Assembly (NCBI RefSeq): GCF_011365745.1
Contig: NZ_JAAOBY010000004.1
Coordinates: forward strand, 232,181-296,180
Direction of reading: 5' to 3'
Origin: Flavobacterium turcicum
GTDB lineage: Bacteria; Bacteroidota; Bacteroidia; Flavobacteriales; Flavobacteriaceae
Length of the DNA: 64,000 nucleotides
The translations under genes were made by a program, and so were the position numbers. Positions 44,348 through 54,103 of the stretch are shown here, one piece after another; within the stretch, counting starts at the first letter, position 1, and each line of letters begins with the position of its first letter. The notes beneath the pieces are model-generated. The model was not told the origin of the DNA. It did not search any database and saw only the letters and a list, made by a program, of their open reading frames with translations.

Positions 44348-45880
44348 TTAATATGCATCCATGTTGCTAATGATTTCGTTTGCTTTGAGCTTAATTCGGT
44401 ACAATTCTTCTGGATCGATTTTTTTTAATAAATTAAGCATCATCGCCATACGTTGATTGCCTTTAAAATATTTCTTTTTCTCATCCAAAAAGTTCCAATA
44501 CAAACTATTAAACGGACAAGCTTTGTCTCCAAATTTGTCTTTCACATTGTAATGGCATTTGACACAATTATTACTCATTTTATTGATGTAACTTCCTGAA
44601 GAAACATATGGTTTGGTGGCAATAATTCCGCCATCAGCATATTGTGACATTCCTCTGGTGTTGGGCATTTCAACCCATTCAATAGCGTCAATATATACAC
44701 CAAGATACCAGGCGTCTACTTCGTCAGGATGTATTTGCGTCAACAAAGTGAAATTCCCAATCACCATCAAACGCTGTATGTGATGAGCATACGCTTCATC
44801 TAAACTTTGTTGAATGGCATGTTGCATACAATTCATTTTGGTTTTTCCAGTCCAGAAAAAATCAGGTAGTGAGTTGCTATTATTTAGGGCATTCATTTGG
44901 CTATAATTGGGCATTTCTTTCCAGTAAATCCCACGGATGTATTCTCGCCAGCCTAATATTTGGCGTACAAAACCTTCAACTTGCGATATACTAATAGTAT
45001 TTTCATTAGCCCAGTAATGTGCAACAACGGTATCGATGACTTCTTTTGGCGAAAGCATTTTACTATTCATTGCAAATGACAAACGACTGTGGAAAAGAAA
45101 TTTTTCGTCAGTGTGCATGGCATCTTCATAGTCGCCAAAATACGGCAGCAACTTTCTACAAAAATAATCTAGCACTTCTAAACAAGCCGCTCGTGAAGTT
45201 GGCCAGCTAAAGTCTGTGGGGTTGATGGCTCCAAATGTGGTAATGCCAGCATTTTGAATTTGTTGCAAAACTACTGTAACATCTGCATGGAAATTTTTCT
45301 CCGCAGGTACCGGAACTTCACCTTTGTATTTTTTTCTATTATCAGCATCAAAATTCCATTGATTTCCCACAGGTGTTGCGCCTTGCATTAGTACATGATG
45401 TTTTTTACGCATGTTGCGGTAAAAATTTTCCATCAGCAGTAACTTTTTACCTTCAAAAAAAGTACTTAATTCAGTTCTGCTCGTGTAAAAATGTTCCGTG
45501 TCAAAAGCTTCAGTTGCAATTTGTAAGTTACTACAAATATTTTGCAACTGCTGATCCAAGCGGTATTCGTCAGGAAGTTGGTATTCGAATTTTTCAATTC
45601 CGCTTTCCTGAATACAATTTTTAATTAATTTTTCTAAATTTTGAGGATTGTTTTTGGCGTCGATTTCAAAGTACAATACACGATGTCCTTTGGCTTGTAA
45701 TGTTGTAGAAAAATTACGCATCGACATAAAAAACGCCACAACTTTTTGGATGTGGTGTTTGACATAGTCGGTTTCTTGCCTCATTTCGGCCAAAAGATAA
45801 AACGTATCATCATTGACTTCCTCGAACCAAGAATGTGCTTCATTTAGCTGATCGCCCAATAGTAACCGTAATTTTTTCAT
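44348..45880 (-). CDS. Fe-S bacterial cryptochrome/(6-4) photolyase-related protein
   Basis: 510 aa. N-terminal RLLLGDQLNEAH and the C-terminal cysteine set (one in KMNCMQHA, three in NNCVKCHYNVKDKFGDKACPF) match the FeS-BCP/PhrB group that binds FAD and a [4Fe-4S] cluster. Members repair (6-4) photoproducts or sense light. The gene starts 3 nt after the flavin reductase gene, forming a two-gene operon. Confidence 0.88.
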   Translation of the reverse strand: MKKLRLLLGDQLNEAHSWFEEVNDDTFYLLAEMRQETDYVKHHIQKVVAFFMSMRNFSTTLQAKGHRVLYFEIDAKNNPQNLEKLIKNCIQESGIEKFEYQLPDEYRLDQQLQNICSNLQIATEAFDTEHFYTSRTELSTFFEGKKLLLMENFYRNMRKKHHVLMQGATPVGNQWNFDADNRKKYKGEVPVPAEKNFHADVTVVLQQIQNAGITTFGAINPTDFSWPTSRAACLEVLDYFCRKLLPYFGDYEDAMHTDEKFLFHSRLSFAMNSKMLSPKEVIDTVVAHYWANENTISISQVEGFVRQILGWREYIRGIYWKEMPNYSQMNALNNSNSLPDFFWTGKTKMNCMQHAIQQSLDEAYAHHIQRLMVIGNFTLLTQIHPDEVDAWYLGVYIDAIEWVEMPNTRGMSQYADGGIIATKPYVSSGSYINKMSNNCVKCHYNVKDKFGDKACPFNSLYWNFLDEKKKYFKGNQRMAMMLNLLKKIDPEELYRIKLKANEIISNMDAY

Positions 45881-45883
45881 CTA

Positions 45884-46525
45884 TTATTTTTTGAAAAAAG
45901 AAGTAGTTGGTTGTTCCTTACGCGCATATTGGTAACGGTCAAGTAAAGTGGGTAAACAATACCCATCTAAACCATTGATAGCCACAACACCGGCTTTATC
46001 GAGTTGCAACCAATTAGCAGGATGCTCTAATTCGTCGTTATAAAACAAATGTTCAATTGACGCGATGATGTGAATAGTATCATTTTCGGCAATAAAATAT
46101 TCATTCAGGTATTTGCAGTACAATTGCACCGGGCTTCCTTGTACAAAAGGAATTTCTAAATCGTCTTTATACTCTTCAGTCAAATTGGTTTTCTCAAATT
46201 CAGAAATACCATATTCATAGTTCGCTGAGGTGTGGTGTGCGTCAGCAATCATTGATTCTGTGATATGATTTACGGTGAAATAGCCCGTCTCTTTAATGTT
46301 TTTATAGGTATCTCGCGGAACTGTTGTAGGTCGCATAATAAAACCAATCATCGCCGGATGACTTCCTAAATGGGTAACGCTGCTAAAAATAGCCACATTC
46401 GAAATTCCGTCTGCTGATTTGGTAGCTATTAAGTTAGCTGATTTATATCCCGTGCATGAATTGATTAAATTCAATCGGGCTACTTTTTCCATTTGTGCGA
46501 TGGTATCTTTGGTAACGTGCTTCAT
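45884..46525 (-). CDS. Flavin reductase family protein
   Basis: 213 aa from ATG 46525; the frame extends 21 residues upstream through the promoter and is rejected. Flavin-binding split-barrel protein: NLINSCTGYKSANLIATKSADGISN and the GFIMRPTTVPRDTYKNI segment correspond to FMN contacts of the family. It probably uses or supplies reduced flavin. First gene of the operon with the photolyase, under a palindromic operator. Confidence 0.82.
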   Translation of the reverse strand: MKHVTKDTIAQMEKVARLNLINSCTGYKSANLIATKSADGISNVAIFSSVTHLGSHPAMIGFIMRPTTVPRDTYKNIKETGYFTVNHITESMIADAHHTSANYEYGISEFEKTNLTEEYKDDLEIPFVQGSPVQLYCKYLNEYFIAENDTIHIIASIEHLFYNDELEHPANWLQLDKAGVVAINGLDGYCLPTLLDRYQYARKEQPTTSFFKK

Positions 46526-46538
46526 ATTGTCTTGTTTT

Positions 46539-46589
46539 TTAAACAAAGATACTTTTTTGTTTAATAAAAAATAAAAAATATTAAACAAA
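46539..46589 (-). promoter_or_regulatory. Triple half-site operator of the photolyase operon
   Basis: On the plus strand TTAAACAAA (46539-46547), TTTGTTTAA (46556-46564) and TTAAACAAA (46581-46589) alternate in orientation. The first two form a perfect 9-bp-arm palindrome with an 8-nt centre; the last two form a second dyad. The first palindrome overlaps the -7 box, arguing for repression. Confidence 0.7.
46544..46551 (-). promoter_or_regulatory. -7 promoter box of the flavin reductase-photolyase operon
   Basis: TATCTTTG on the minus strand matches TAnnTTTG. It begins 26 nt before the start codon and lies within the operator palindrome. Confidence 0.65.
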
Positions 46590-46666
46590 AATAAAATAGT
46601 GCTAGCTTTGTCGTTTTATTAAATAGGAGAGAAGGTAATTCTGTTTTAATATCCTTTCAAAACCTA

Positions 46667-46674
46667 TATATTTG
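46667..46674 (+). promoter_or_regulatory. -7 promoter box of the penicillin acylase gene
   Basis: TATATTTG, a perfect TAnnTTTG, ends 20 nt before the ATG. The -33 region is only T-rich. Confidence 0.5.
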
Positions 46675-46694
46675 TTTTCCAATTTTTATTAAAA

Positions 46695-49082
46695 ATGACT
46701 AAACTCCGTAAATTATCTATTGTTGTATTAGGCGTTGTCCTTATTCTGGTTTGCTCTGTGTTGCTTTATGGTTTTTATCTGAAACCAAAATACGAGGGCG
46801 AAGTGGCTTTGAAAAATATTCAAAATGAGACTACCGTTTATTTTGATGAGTTTGGTGTTCCTCATATTTATTCCAATAGTTCAAAAGATGCTATGACTGC
46901 TTTGGGTTACGTGCATGCGCAAGACCGTCTTTGGCAAATGGAATTAATGCGACGCATTGCACCCGGCCGTTTATCTGAGATTTTTGGTTCAGTGGCACTC
47001 AAAAATGATTTGTTTTTTGCAGGTTTAGGCATCGAAGAAGCTTCTGCAAAAGCGATAGCTGATTTAGATACAAATAGCGCCAGTTACCAACTTGCGCAAG
47101 CCTATCTTGATGGCGTTAATCAATATCTTGATGAAGGTTTTGCGCCAGTTGAGTTTAGTTTGTTGGGGATCAAAAAACAAAAATTTAGCATGAAGGATGT
47201 GTACAATATATTTGGGTACATGTCTTTTAGTTTTGCAATGGCGCAAAAATCAGATCCCTTGATGACTGATATTCGTGATAATTTAGGTGCTGCTTATTTG
47301 AAAGATTTCGGTTTAGACGGTGCTTTCAATACCACCAAAATTCGAAATGCCAAAGATAGGCCACAAGAATATGCCGCTATTTCTAAAGCTGTTGCGCAAC
47401 TGTTAGAGCGCTCTCCTGTTGCTCCTTTTATCGGAAGTAATAGTTGGGTTATTGGTCCCAAAAAAACGAAAAATGGGAAAGTTATTTTTGCAAATGATCC
47501 GCATATTGGATTTTCGCAACCTGGAACGTGGTATGAAGCGCATTTGGTAACGCCTGAATTTGAGCTTTATGGTTCGTATTTAGCAGGAACTCCTTATCCT
47601 TTGCTGGGTCACAACAGAGACTACGCATACGGTTTAACGATGTTTGAAAATGATGACGTTGATTTGTATGAAGAAAAAAATCATCCTACTGATGCTAATT
47701 CTTACGTAACACCTTCAGGCTATCGCAAATATGATGTTAGAAAGAAGACAATTCTAGTAAAAGACTCTACATCGGTAAGTTTAAATGTGAAAATTTCAAG
47801 ACACGGTCCTGTGATAAATGATTTAATTGAAGGTCTTCCGTCAAAAAATCCTATCGCGATGTCGTGGATTTATACTCAGCAACCCATTCAAATTTTAGAT
47901 GCTGTGTATATTTTGTCGCACGCAAAAAATAAAGCTGATTTTCAAAAAGGCGTTTCCTTAATTGCGGCACCAGGCTTAAATGTTATGTATGGCGATGCCA
48001 AAGGTAATGTGGCATGGTGGGCTACCGGAAAATTGTACAAGCACCAAGCGGGAGTGAATCCTAACTTTATTTTAGATGGAGCAAGTGGTAAAAACGATAT
48101 TGCTAGTTATCTTGACTTTTCCAAAAATCCGTCTGCTGTAAACCCAAGATGGAACTACGTTTATTCTGCCAACAACCAACCGGAGGCAGTAGATGGTTTT
48201 AGCTATCCCGGTTATTATTTGCCCGAAGATAGAGCCAAGCGCATCACTCTATTACTAGATCCAAAATCTGATTGGGACAAGGCAAGTGTCGGAAGTATGA
48301 TTTTTGACAATACATCAGCAACTGCCCCCAGCTTGGTTAAAAATTTACTACCCATTTTAGGAAATGAAAAAGCAACAACTATTCAAAAAGAAGCGCTTTC
48401 AATTTTAAAAACTTGGAAAGGATCGCACAACCTGAACGATGTGGCGCCTACCATTTACAACAAGTTTTTGTTTTGCTATTTGAAAAACACCTTCGAGGAT
48501 GAATTAGGTACTGATCGATTCAAGTCTTTTCTAGGAACACACATAATGAAACAAGTCGTGGCTAGACAATTGGCAACCGAAAATTCCATCTGGTGGGACA
48601 ATAGCGCTACAAAAAATAAAAAAGAATCCAGAAAAGATATTTTGAGTTTATCTTTTGCGCAAGCGATAGCTGCTTTAGAATTACAGTTTGGTCATGATGT
48701 CAAGACTTGGACTTGGAACAAAGTGCATACGGTTGAGCATCAACATCCGCTCGGGAAGGTGGCTGCTTTACGTAATATTTTCAACGTAGGTCCATTTGAA
48801 GTTTCGGGTTCTAATGAAGTAATCAACAACTTATTTTTTGATTACACAGCCGATGGGAACTATCTCGTAAAAGGAGGTCCTTCTACGCGTAGGGTTATTG
48901 ATTTTTCGGATATCGAAAATAGTTGGAGCGTATTACCAACCGGACAATCAGGAAATGTGCTGAGTAGTCATTACAGCGATCAAGCTGAATTGTATAACAC
49001 CGGCAAATTCAGAAGAATGATCCTTAACAAAGAGGAAATTGTTCGTACTTCTTCAAAATTAGTGTTTAAAGTCAGTAAATAA
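46695..49082 (+). CDS. Penicillin acylase family (Ntn-hydrolase) protein
   Basis: 795 aa. An N-terminal membrane/signal segment (residues 5-28) is followed by the alpha chain. Ser248 in GSNSWVIG is the expected autocatalytic cleavage site and nucleophile, then FANDPHIGFSQPGTWYEAHL and GHNRDYAYGLTMFENDDVDLY match the beta chain. Members hydrolyse amides such as beta-lactam side chains or acyl-homoserine lactones; the natural substrate here is unknown. Periplasmic. Confidence 0.9.
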   Translation: MTKLRKLSIVVLGVVLILVCSVLLYGFYLKPKYEGEVALKNIQNETTVYFDEFGVPHIYSNSSKDAMTALGYVHAQDRLWQMELMRRIAPGRLSEIFGSVALKNDLFFAGLGIEEASAKAIADLDTNSASYQLAQAYLDGVNQYLDEGFAPVEFSLLGIKKQKFSMKDVYNIFGYMSFSFAMAQKSDPLMTDIRDNLGAAYLKDFGLDGAFNTTKIRNAKDRPQEYAAISKAVAQLLERSPVAPFIGSNSWVIGPKKTKNGKVIFANDPHIGFSQPGTWYEAHLVTPEFELYGSYLAGTPYPLLGHNRDYAYGLTMFENDDVDLYEEKNHPTDANSYVTPSGYRKYDVRKKTILVKDSTSVSLNVKISRHGPVINDLIEGLPSKNPIAMSWIYTQQPIQILDAVYILSHAKNKADFQKGVSLIAAPGLNVMYGDAKGNVAWWATGKLYKHQAGVNPNFILDGASGKNDIASYLDFSKNPSAVNPRWNYVYSANNQPEAVDGFSYPGYYLPEDRAKRITLLLDPKSDWDKASVGSMIFDNTSATAPSLVKNLLPILGNEKATTIQKEALSILKTWKGSHNLNDVAPTIYNKFLFCYLKNTFEDELGTDRFKSFLGTHIMKQVVARQLATENSIWWDNSATKNKKESRKDILSLSFAQAIAALELQFGHDVKTWTWNKVHTVEHQHPLGKVAALRNIFNVGPFEVSGSNEVINNLFFDYTADGNYLVKGGPSTRRVIDFSDIENSWSVLPTGQSGNVLSSHYSDQAELYNTGKFRRMILNKEEIVRTSSKLVFKVSK

Positions 49083-49148
49083 TTGCTTTTTTAGAAAGGC
49101 TGACGTTTTTAATCAGTAATTTTGCTTAACTTTTGATTTAAAAATACA

Positions 49149-50489
49149 ATGCAAACTCCTCAAAAAATTGCGGTAGTAGGTTCAGGTCTCGTAGGAACGC
49201 TCTTGGCGATATACTTAAAGAAAGCAGGTCATACGGTGCACGTGTACGATAGAAGTCCTGATATTCGAAATATTCAGTTTTCAGGACGCTCCATTAATTT
49301 GGTAATGTCTGATCGAGGATGGAAAACATTAAGTGATATTGGTCTCGATGACGAAATTCGAGCTATTGGTATTCCGGTTGATAAACGTGGAATTCACATG
49401 CAGGACGGTAGCTACATTACACAAAATTACGGCAAAGAAGGTGAAGCTATTTTTTCACTTTCAAGGGGGATTCTTAATCGTAAAATGATTGATTTAGCTG
49501 AAAAGGAAGGTGTTGAGTTCTTTTTCAATCAAAAAATTTGGGATGTAACACTAACCGATGCATCACTTCATGTTGGTGAAACCGAGCGTGGCGAGTGGAC
49601 GGAAATCAAATTTGATAAAGTTTTTGGCGCTGATGGTGCATTTTCAAGAATTCGTCATCGTATGCAACGACAATCTATGTTTGATTATTCGCAAGAGTTC
49701 ATGAAAATTGGCTATAAAGAATTGCACATTCCGGCCAATCCAGATGGTTCTCATAAAATTGACAAAAATTCGTTGCACATTTGGCCTAGAGGCAATTTCA
49801 TGTTAATGGGCTTGTCAAACCTTGACGGTAGTTTTACTTGTACTTTATTTATGCCTTTTGAGGGCGAAAATTCATTTGAACAACTCAAAGATGAGGCGCA
49901 TTTAGTAGCGTTTTTTGCAAAGTATTTTCCTGATACCAAAGAAGTGATTCCAGATTTAGTGGTTGATTTTTTCAAAAACCCAACGAGCTATTTGGTGAAA
50001 ATGAAATGCTATCCTTGGACATTTGAAGACAAGTTAGCCCTTATTGGTGATGCAGCTCACGCTATAGTACCGTTTTATGGACAAGGGATGAATGCTGGTT
50101 TTGAAGATATCACGGTTTTAAGTGAATTAATGCAGGAGTATGGAGATGATTGGAGCCGCATTTTTTCAGAATACCAGAAATCAAGAAAACCTAACGCCGA
50201 TGCAATTGCCGAACTAGCCGAGCGTAATTTTATAGAAATGAGCGCCAAAACAGCTGATGAAAACTTTCTACTTCAAAAGAAAATAGAAAAATGGTTCTCT
50301 GATAAACATCCTGATAAATGGATGCCATTGTATAGTAGAGTTACCTTTAGTTTGCAACCGTATGCCGAAGCCTTGGCGGTGGGAGATTACCAAAATGAAA
50401 TTATGCAAGAAGTTTTAAAAATGGATAATATCCAAGAAATTTGGAACTCAGATTTAGTCGAACAGAAAATTATTGCTTTACTCCAATAA
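49149..50489 (+). CDS. kmo: Kynurenine 3-monooxygenase
   Basis: 446 aa. FAD motif GSGLVGTLLAIYLKKAGH (residues 11-28), SGRSINLVMSDRGW, and GDAAHAIVPFYGQGMNAGFED are those of KMO. It hydroxylates kynurenine to 3-hydroxykynurenine, the substrate of the kynureninase encoded at 42477. Together they suggest NAD synthesis from tryptophan, although the first and last pathway genes are not in the window. Confidence 0.93.
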   Translation: MQTPQKIAVVGSGLVGTLLAIYLKKAGHTVHVYDRSPDIRNIQFSGRSINLVMSDRGWKTLSDIGLDDEIRAIGIPVDKRGIHMQDGSYITQNYGKEGEAIFSLSRGILNRKMIDLAEKEGVEFFFNQKIWDVTLTDASLHVGETERGEWTEIKFDKVFGADGAFSRIRHRMQRQSMFDYSQEFMKIGYKELHIPANPDGSHKIDKNSLHIWPRGNFMLMGLSNLDGSFTCTLFMPFEGENSFEQLKDEAHLVAFFAKYFPDTKEVIPDLVVDFFKNPTSYLVKMKCYPWTFEDKLALIGDAAHAIVPFYGQGMNAGFEDITVLSELMQEYGDDWSRIFSEYQKSRKPNADAIAELAERNFIEMSAKTADENFLLQKKIEKWFSDKHPDKWMPLYSRVTFSLQPYAEALAVGDYQNEIMQEVLKMDNIQEIWNSDLVEQKIIALLQ

Positions 50490-50491
50490 CA

Positions 50492-50520
50492 AAAACGGAC
50501 TCCAATTAGGAGTCCGTTTT
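50492..50520 (+). terminator. Bidirectional terminator
   Basis: Perfect AAAACGGACTCC / GGAGTCCGTTTT stem with AATTA loop, between convergent kmo and NDH-2 genes; it touches the NDH-2 stop codon. Confidence 0.88.
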
Positions 50521-51776
50521 TATTTTTTTACTGCTGGTTTTAGCAAAACCCGTAATGTACTGTCGTTATTGAAATAGCTAAACATCCAATTGACAAATAT
50601 GGAAAGCTTGTTTTTTACGCTCAAAATAAGCATTAAGTGAATAAACATCCATGTTAACCATGCTAATCGGCCTTGAAAACTAAATTTAGGCAAGTCAACA
50701 ACTGCTTTTCGTTTACCAATTGTTGCCATACTTCCTTTATCATGATATTCGTAATCGATCAAAGCACGTCCTTTCAATAGATTTTTAAAATTATTTGCCA
50801 GTATTTTAGCTTGTTCAATAGCAACACTAGCTACTTGAGGATGACCTTTTGGATATTTTGGTGTTTCCATATAAGCAACATCGCCCAATGCATAAATATT
50901 GTTTAGACCGATAATATTGCTTTTTCGGTTCACAACATAACGGTTTCCTCGTGTTATCGTACTTTCTGGTATTCCATTCAATGTGTTCCCTATAATTCCT
51001 GCTGCCCAAATCACATTTTTTGACGGAATAATGGCGCCACTTTGTAGCTGAACATTGGTACCGTCATATTGGCTCACAATAGTATCGGTTTTTACAATTA
51101 CACCTAATTGCTCTAAGTATATACGTGACATCTTTTGCGAGTCGGGACTCATTGGACCTAAAATGGCTGGCGATCCTTCGAGTAAATAAATAGTCAGTTT
51201 CGAGAAGTCTTTATCTGGATAATCCTTCGGCAAAATGTTTTTTTTCATTTCCGCCAAAGCGCCCGCAAGTTCCACACCCGTTGGTCCACCGCCCACCACA
51301 ACAAAATTGAGTAAAGCAGGCAAGTCATCAGCTGAGGCAATTAAGGTATCTTCAAAAGTTTGCAAAATTTGGTTACGAAGCTGAATTGCTTCAGGTACCG
51401 ATTTCATCGGGAAAGCAAATTTCTCTATTGACGGGTTGCCAAAATAGTTGGTAGTACATCCAAAAGCAATTACTAAATGATCGTATTCAAATGCTCCAAT
51501 ACTAGTTTGTACAATTTGTTGCTCTGTTTCCACTTTTTGAACCTCTGCAATCCGTATTCTTACATTTTTAGAGTGTTGAAATACTTTTCTTAACGGAAAA
51601 GAAATACTGGCAGGTTCCAATCTTGCTGTTGCCACTTGATACATTAATGGCTGAAACTGATGGTAATTGTTCCTGTCGATTAGCAGAACATCGTAATCCG
51701 TGTTTTCTAAATCCTGTGCCAAACGTAATCCAGCAAATCCGGCACCTATAATGATGATTCTTTTTTTAGTAGTCAT
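50520..51776 (-). CDS. Type II NADH dehydrogenase (NDH-2)-like flavoprotein
   Basis: 418 aa from ATG 51776; an in-frame GTG/ATG-like start eight codons upstream is less likely. FAD motif GAGFAGLRLAQDL near residue 10, NAD motif VVGGGPTGVELAGALAE near 165, and NIYALGDVAYMETPKYPKGHPQVASVA. The C-terminal hydrophobic/amphipathic stretch (LAWLTWMFIHLMLIL) binds the membrane. Passes electrons from NADH to quinone without pumping protons. Confidence 0.9.
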   Translation of the reverse strand: MTTKKRIIIIGAGFAGLRLAQDLENTDYDVLLIDRNNYHQFQPLMYQVATARLEPASISFPLRKVFQHSKNVRIRIAEVQKVETEQQIVQTSIGAFEYDHLVIAFGCTTNYFGNPSIEKFAFPMKSVPEAIQLRNQILQTFEDTLIASADDLPALLNFVVVGGGPTGVELAGALAEMKKNILPKDYPDKDFSKLTIYLLEGSPAILGPMSPDSQKMSRIYLEQLGVIVKTDTIVSQYDGTNVQLQSGAIIPSKNVIWAAGIIGNTLNGIPESTITRGNRYVVNRKSNIIGLNNIYALGDVAYMETPKYPKGHPQVASVAIEQAKILANNFKNLLKGRALIDYEYHDKGSMATIGKRKAVVDLPKFSFQGRLAWLTWMFIHLMLILSVKNKLSIFVNWMFSYFNNDSTLRVLLKPAVKK

Positions 51777-51819
51777 AGTTGTTGTTCTTGTCGACCCCAA
51801 GTTACGAATTTAAATAGTT

Positions 51820-52182
51820 TTACTCTTCTCTATTAACATTTTCTATAGAGAAGGCAGGTGTACAAATGGCAATGTATTCGCAAGGAGCATCAAAAGGATT
51901 TGAATATTGTACTCGCGTATTGCGCTCAATTTTTATGGATTGTCCGGCCTCTAAAATAATGGTTTCATCATCAATAATAAATTGTTTTTTACCACTAATA
52001 ATATAGGTGTATTCATCAAACTCTGGAGTTTGAAAAGGTTCGCTCCACCCTGGTGGCGCTACCATGTGAGCAATTGATATTTCGTTGTTTTGTGTGGTTG
52101 CTAAACCATGGTGCTCTTCAATTAATTTTCCGTCAGTAGTTGGAACAATAAAAGGGGCAGTTTGAATAAAATATTTTTTCAT
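51820..52182 (-). CDS. Cupin-domain protein
   Basis: 120 aa single-domain cupin. The first cupin motif region (PGWSEPFQTPEFDEYTYIISGKK) and second (EAGQSIKIERNTRVQYSN) are recognisable, but the usual metal-binding histidines are replaced, so metal binding is doubtful. Lies between the HerA-like and NDH-2 genes on the same strand, 19 nt after the former; probably one operon. Function unknown. Confidence 0.75.
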   Translation of the reverse strand: MKKYFIQTAPFIVPTTDGKLIEEHHGLATTQNNEISIAHMVAPPGWSEPFQTPEFDEYTYIISGKKQFIIDDETIILEAGQSIKIERNTRVQYSNPFDAPCEYIAICTPAFSIENVNREE

Positions 52183-52201
52183 TTTTAATTATGGTCGATT
52201 G

Positions 52202-53728
52202 TTATTTTTTGAAAACTTTACTTAAAACTCCAAATACACCTCGTATGAAGGTGGCACTAGTAATAACTTTGAGTACTGATTTACCAACAACTTCTGCAGT
52301 ACTTGGTCCTTGTTTTTCTGTTTTTACGGTTTCTTCGGTTTCAGAAGTTGTATTCTCAGAAGCTTCTTTTGTTGCAGCCTCAATTTTTTGATTCAAAATT
52401 TCGTAAGCGCTTTCGCGATCAATAAGTTCACTGTATTTTTTAACGAGCTTTGACTTTTGATTGATCTCTTGAATTTCAGTTTCGGTTAAAATATCCATTC
52501 TGCTCATTGGAGCTCGCATCATGGTAGCCACAAGTGGAGTCGGGATTCCTTTTTCATTCAATGCAGTTACAAGCGCCTCTCCAATTCCTAAACTGGTCAA
52601 AATTTCGTCTGTTTGATAAAATTCTGATGTTGGGTAGTTGTCTGCGGTTTGTTTGATAGCTTTTCTGTCATTTGCTGTGAAGGCTCTTAAAGCATGCTGA
52701 ATTTTTAAACCTAGCTGGGCAAGCACTCCACTTGGAATATCCATCGGGTTTTGAGTAATGAAATAAATACCAATGCCCTTGGAACGAATTAATTTGACAA
52801 TAGTTTCGATTTGTTCAAGCAAAACTTTACTAGCTTCGCTAAATATTAAGTGGGCTTCATCTATAAAAATTACCAATTCCGGTTGTTCAGCATCACCTTT
52901 TTCAGGCATCTGCTGGTAAATTTCAGAAAGCATACTTAGCATGAAGGTCGAAAACAGCTTTGGTTTATCCTGAATGTCTGTTAATCGCAGGATATTGACG
53001 TAGCCTTTTCCTTCCTCATTGATGCGCATCAAATCGTTGATATCAAATGATAATTCTCCAAAAAACAAATCAGCACCTTGTTGCTCGAGTTCAATTATTT
53101 TTCTCAAAATAGTTCCCGTAGTCGAAGTAGAAATTTTTCCGTATAATTCTTCGATTTCTTCTTTACCTTCCTCAGTAATATAGTTGATTACTTTTTTGAT
53201 GTCTTTTAAATCAAGCAATGGCATAGCATTATCGTCACAGTATTTAAAAATAACCGAAACTACTCCAGCCTGAGTATCATTTAAGTTTAGAATTCTAGAA
53301 AATAATACTGGTCCAAACTCTGATATGGTAGCACGCAAACGAACACCGGTTTGCTCCGATAAGGTCAAAAGTTCAACAGGAAAACTTGCATTACTATATG
53401 GAATATTGATTTTTGCGTGACGCTCTTGTATAAAGTCTTTAACTTCTCCTTCTTTTGCAATTCCGCTAAAGTCTCCTTTTATATCCATCATCAACACTGG
53501 AACGCCAGCTTGTGAGAGTTGCTCTGATAGCACTTGTATTGTTTTTGTTTTACCGGTTCCCGTTGCTCCTGCAATTAGGCCGTGTCTATTCATTGTTTTG
53601 AGCGGAATAGTAACAAAGGTATCGGGAACGGGAATACCGTTTAAAATCCCTCCGCCCAATGTAATGCTTCCGCCTTTATGGCTGTAACCAGATGTAATAT
53701 GTGTCTTAAAATCTAATGTTGTACTCAT
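52202..53728 (-). CDS. HerA-like ATPase, DUF853 (YjgR) family
   Basis: 508 aa. Walker A GATGTGKTKT (near 54), LMMDIKGDFSG, and Walker B VIFIDEAHLIF are typical of the VirB4/HerA-like P-loop ATPases; the order and length fit DUF853. A glutamate/threonine-rich linker near 460-485 precedes a basic tail. Biochemical role is not established. Not accompanied by NurA or a defence partner, so I read it as the housekeeping YjgR type. Confidence 0.85.
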   Translation of the reverse strand: MSTTLDFKTHITSGYSHKGGSITLGGGILNGIPVPDTFVTIPLKTMNRHGLIAGATGTGKTKTIQVLSEQLSQAGVPVLMMDIKGDFSGIAKEGEVKDFIQERHAKINIPYSNASFPVELLTLSEQTGVRLRATISEFGPVLFSRILNLNDTQAGVVSVIFKYCDDNAMPLLDLKDIKKVINYITEEGKEEIEELYGKISTSTTGTILRKIIELEQQGADLFFGELSFDINDLMRINEEGKGYVNILRLTDIQDKPKLFSTFMLSMLSEIYQQMPEKGDAEQPELVIFIDEAHLIFSEASKVLLEQIETIVKLIRSKGIGIYFITQNPMDIPSGVLAQLGLKIQHALRAFTANDRKAIKQTADNYPTSEFYQTDEILTSLGIGEALVTALNEKGIPTPLVATMMRAPMSRMDILTETEIQEINQKSKLVKKYSELIDRESAYEILNQKIEAATKEASENTTSETEETVKTEKQGPSTAEVVGKSVLKVITSATFIRGVFGVLSKVFKK

Positions 53729-54103
53729 AGTTGGACTTTGTTTTTATGCTTTTGCAAGGTATTGTATTTTTAGAATATTACCAATTCCCGCTTTTCCTGC
53801 AGTGTTACTGTTTAATTGTTGCTAAATTGATGAATTTGTAGTTTTCTTCTTAATTGCTTTGTTTTTGATGAATTATAAAAAATAATCATAAATAAATGAC
53901 ATTTATATATCTAGAATACGATTACACGTCATGATATTGATGAAAATCAAGGCGTGGCTCTGATAATTGTGTTTTTGAAATAAATTTAATGACAATTAAA
54001 TAAAAAAAAGTTTTTTTATTTGAACTAAAAATATAAATTTGCCTAACTACAAGTTTAATATAACTAAGATAATTTATTTAAAACTATTAAAATTAAAAAA
54101 AAA
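53729..54103 (+). other. 375-nt intergenic region with the exbB promoter
   Basis: Divergent spacer between the HerA-like gene and exbB. A TAAATTTG box at 54034-54041 fits TAnnTTTG and gives a leader of about 55 nt to exbB. The -33 is only a T-run. I see no ORF, repeat element or strong hairpin in the rest. Confidence 0.5.

Noticed and set aside
52191..52391. 66-aa plus-strand ORF
   Set aside because: Antisense shadow of the HerA-like gene's C-terminal linker.
52202..53728. HerA-like ATPase as part of an anti-phage system
   Set aside because: Family features fit DUF853/YjgR and no nuclease, SIR2 or NurA partner is adjacent.
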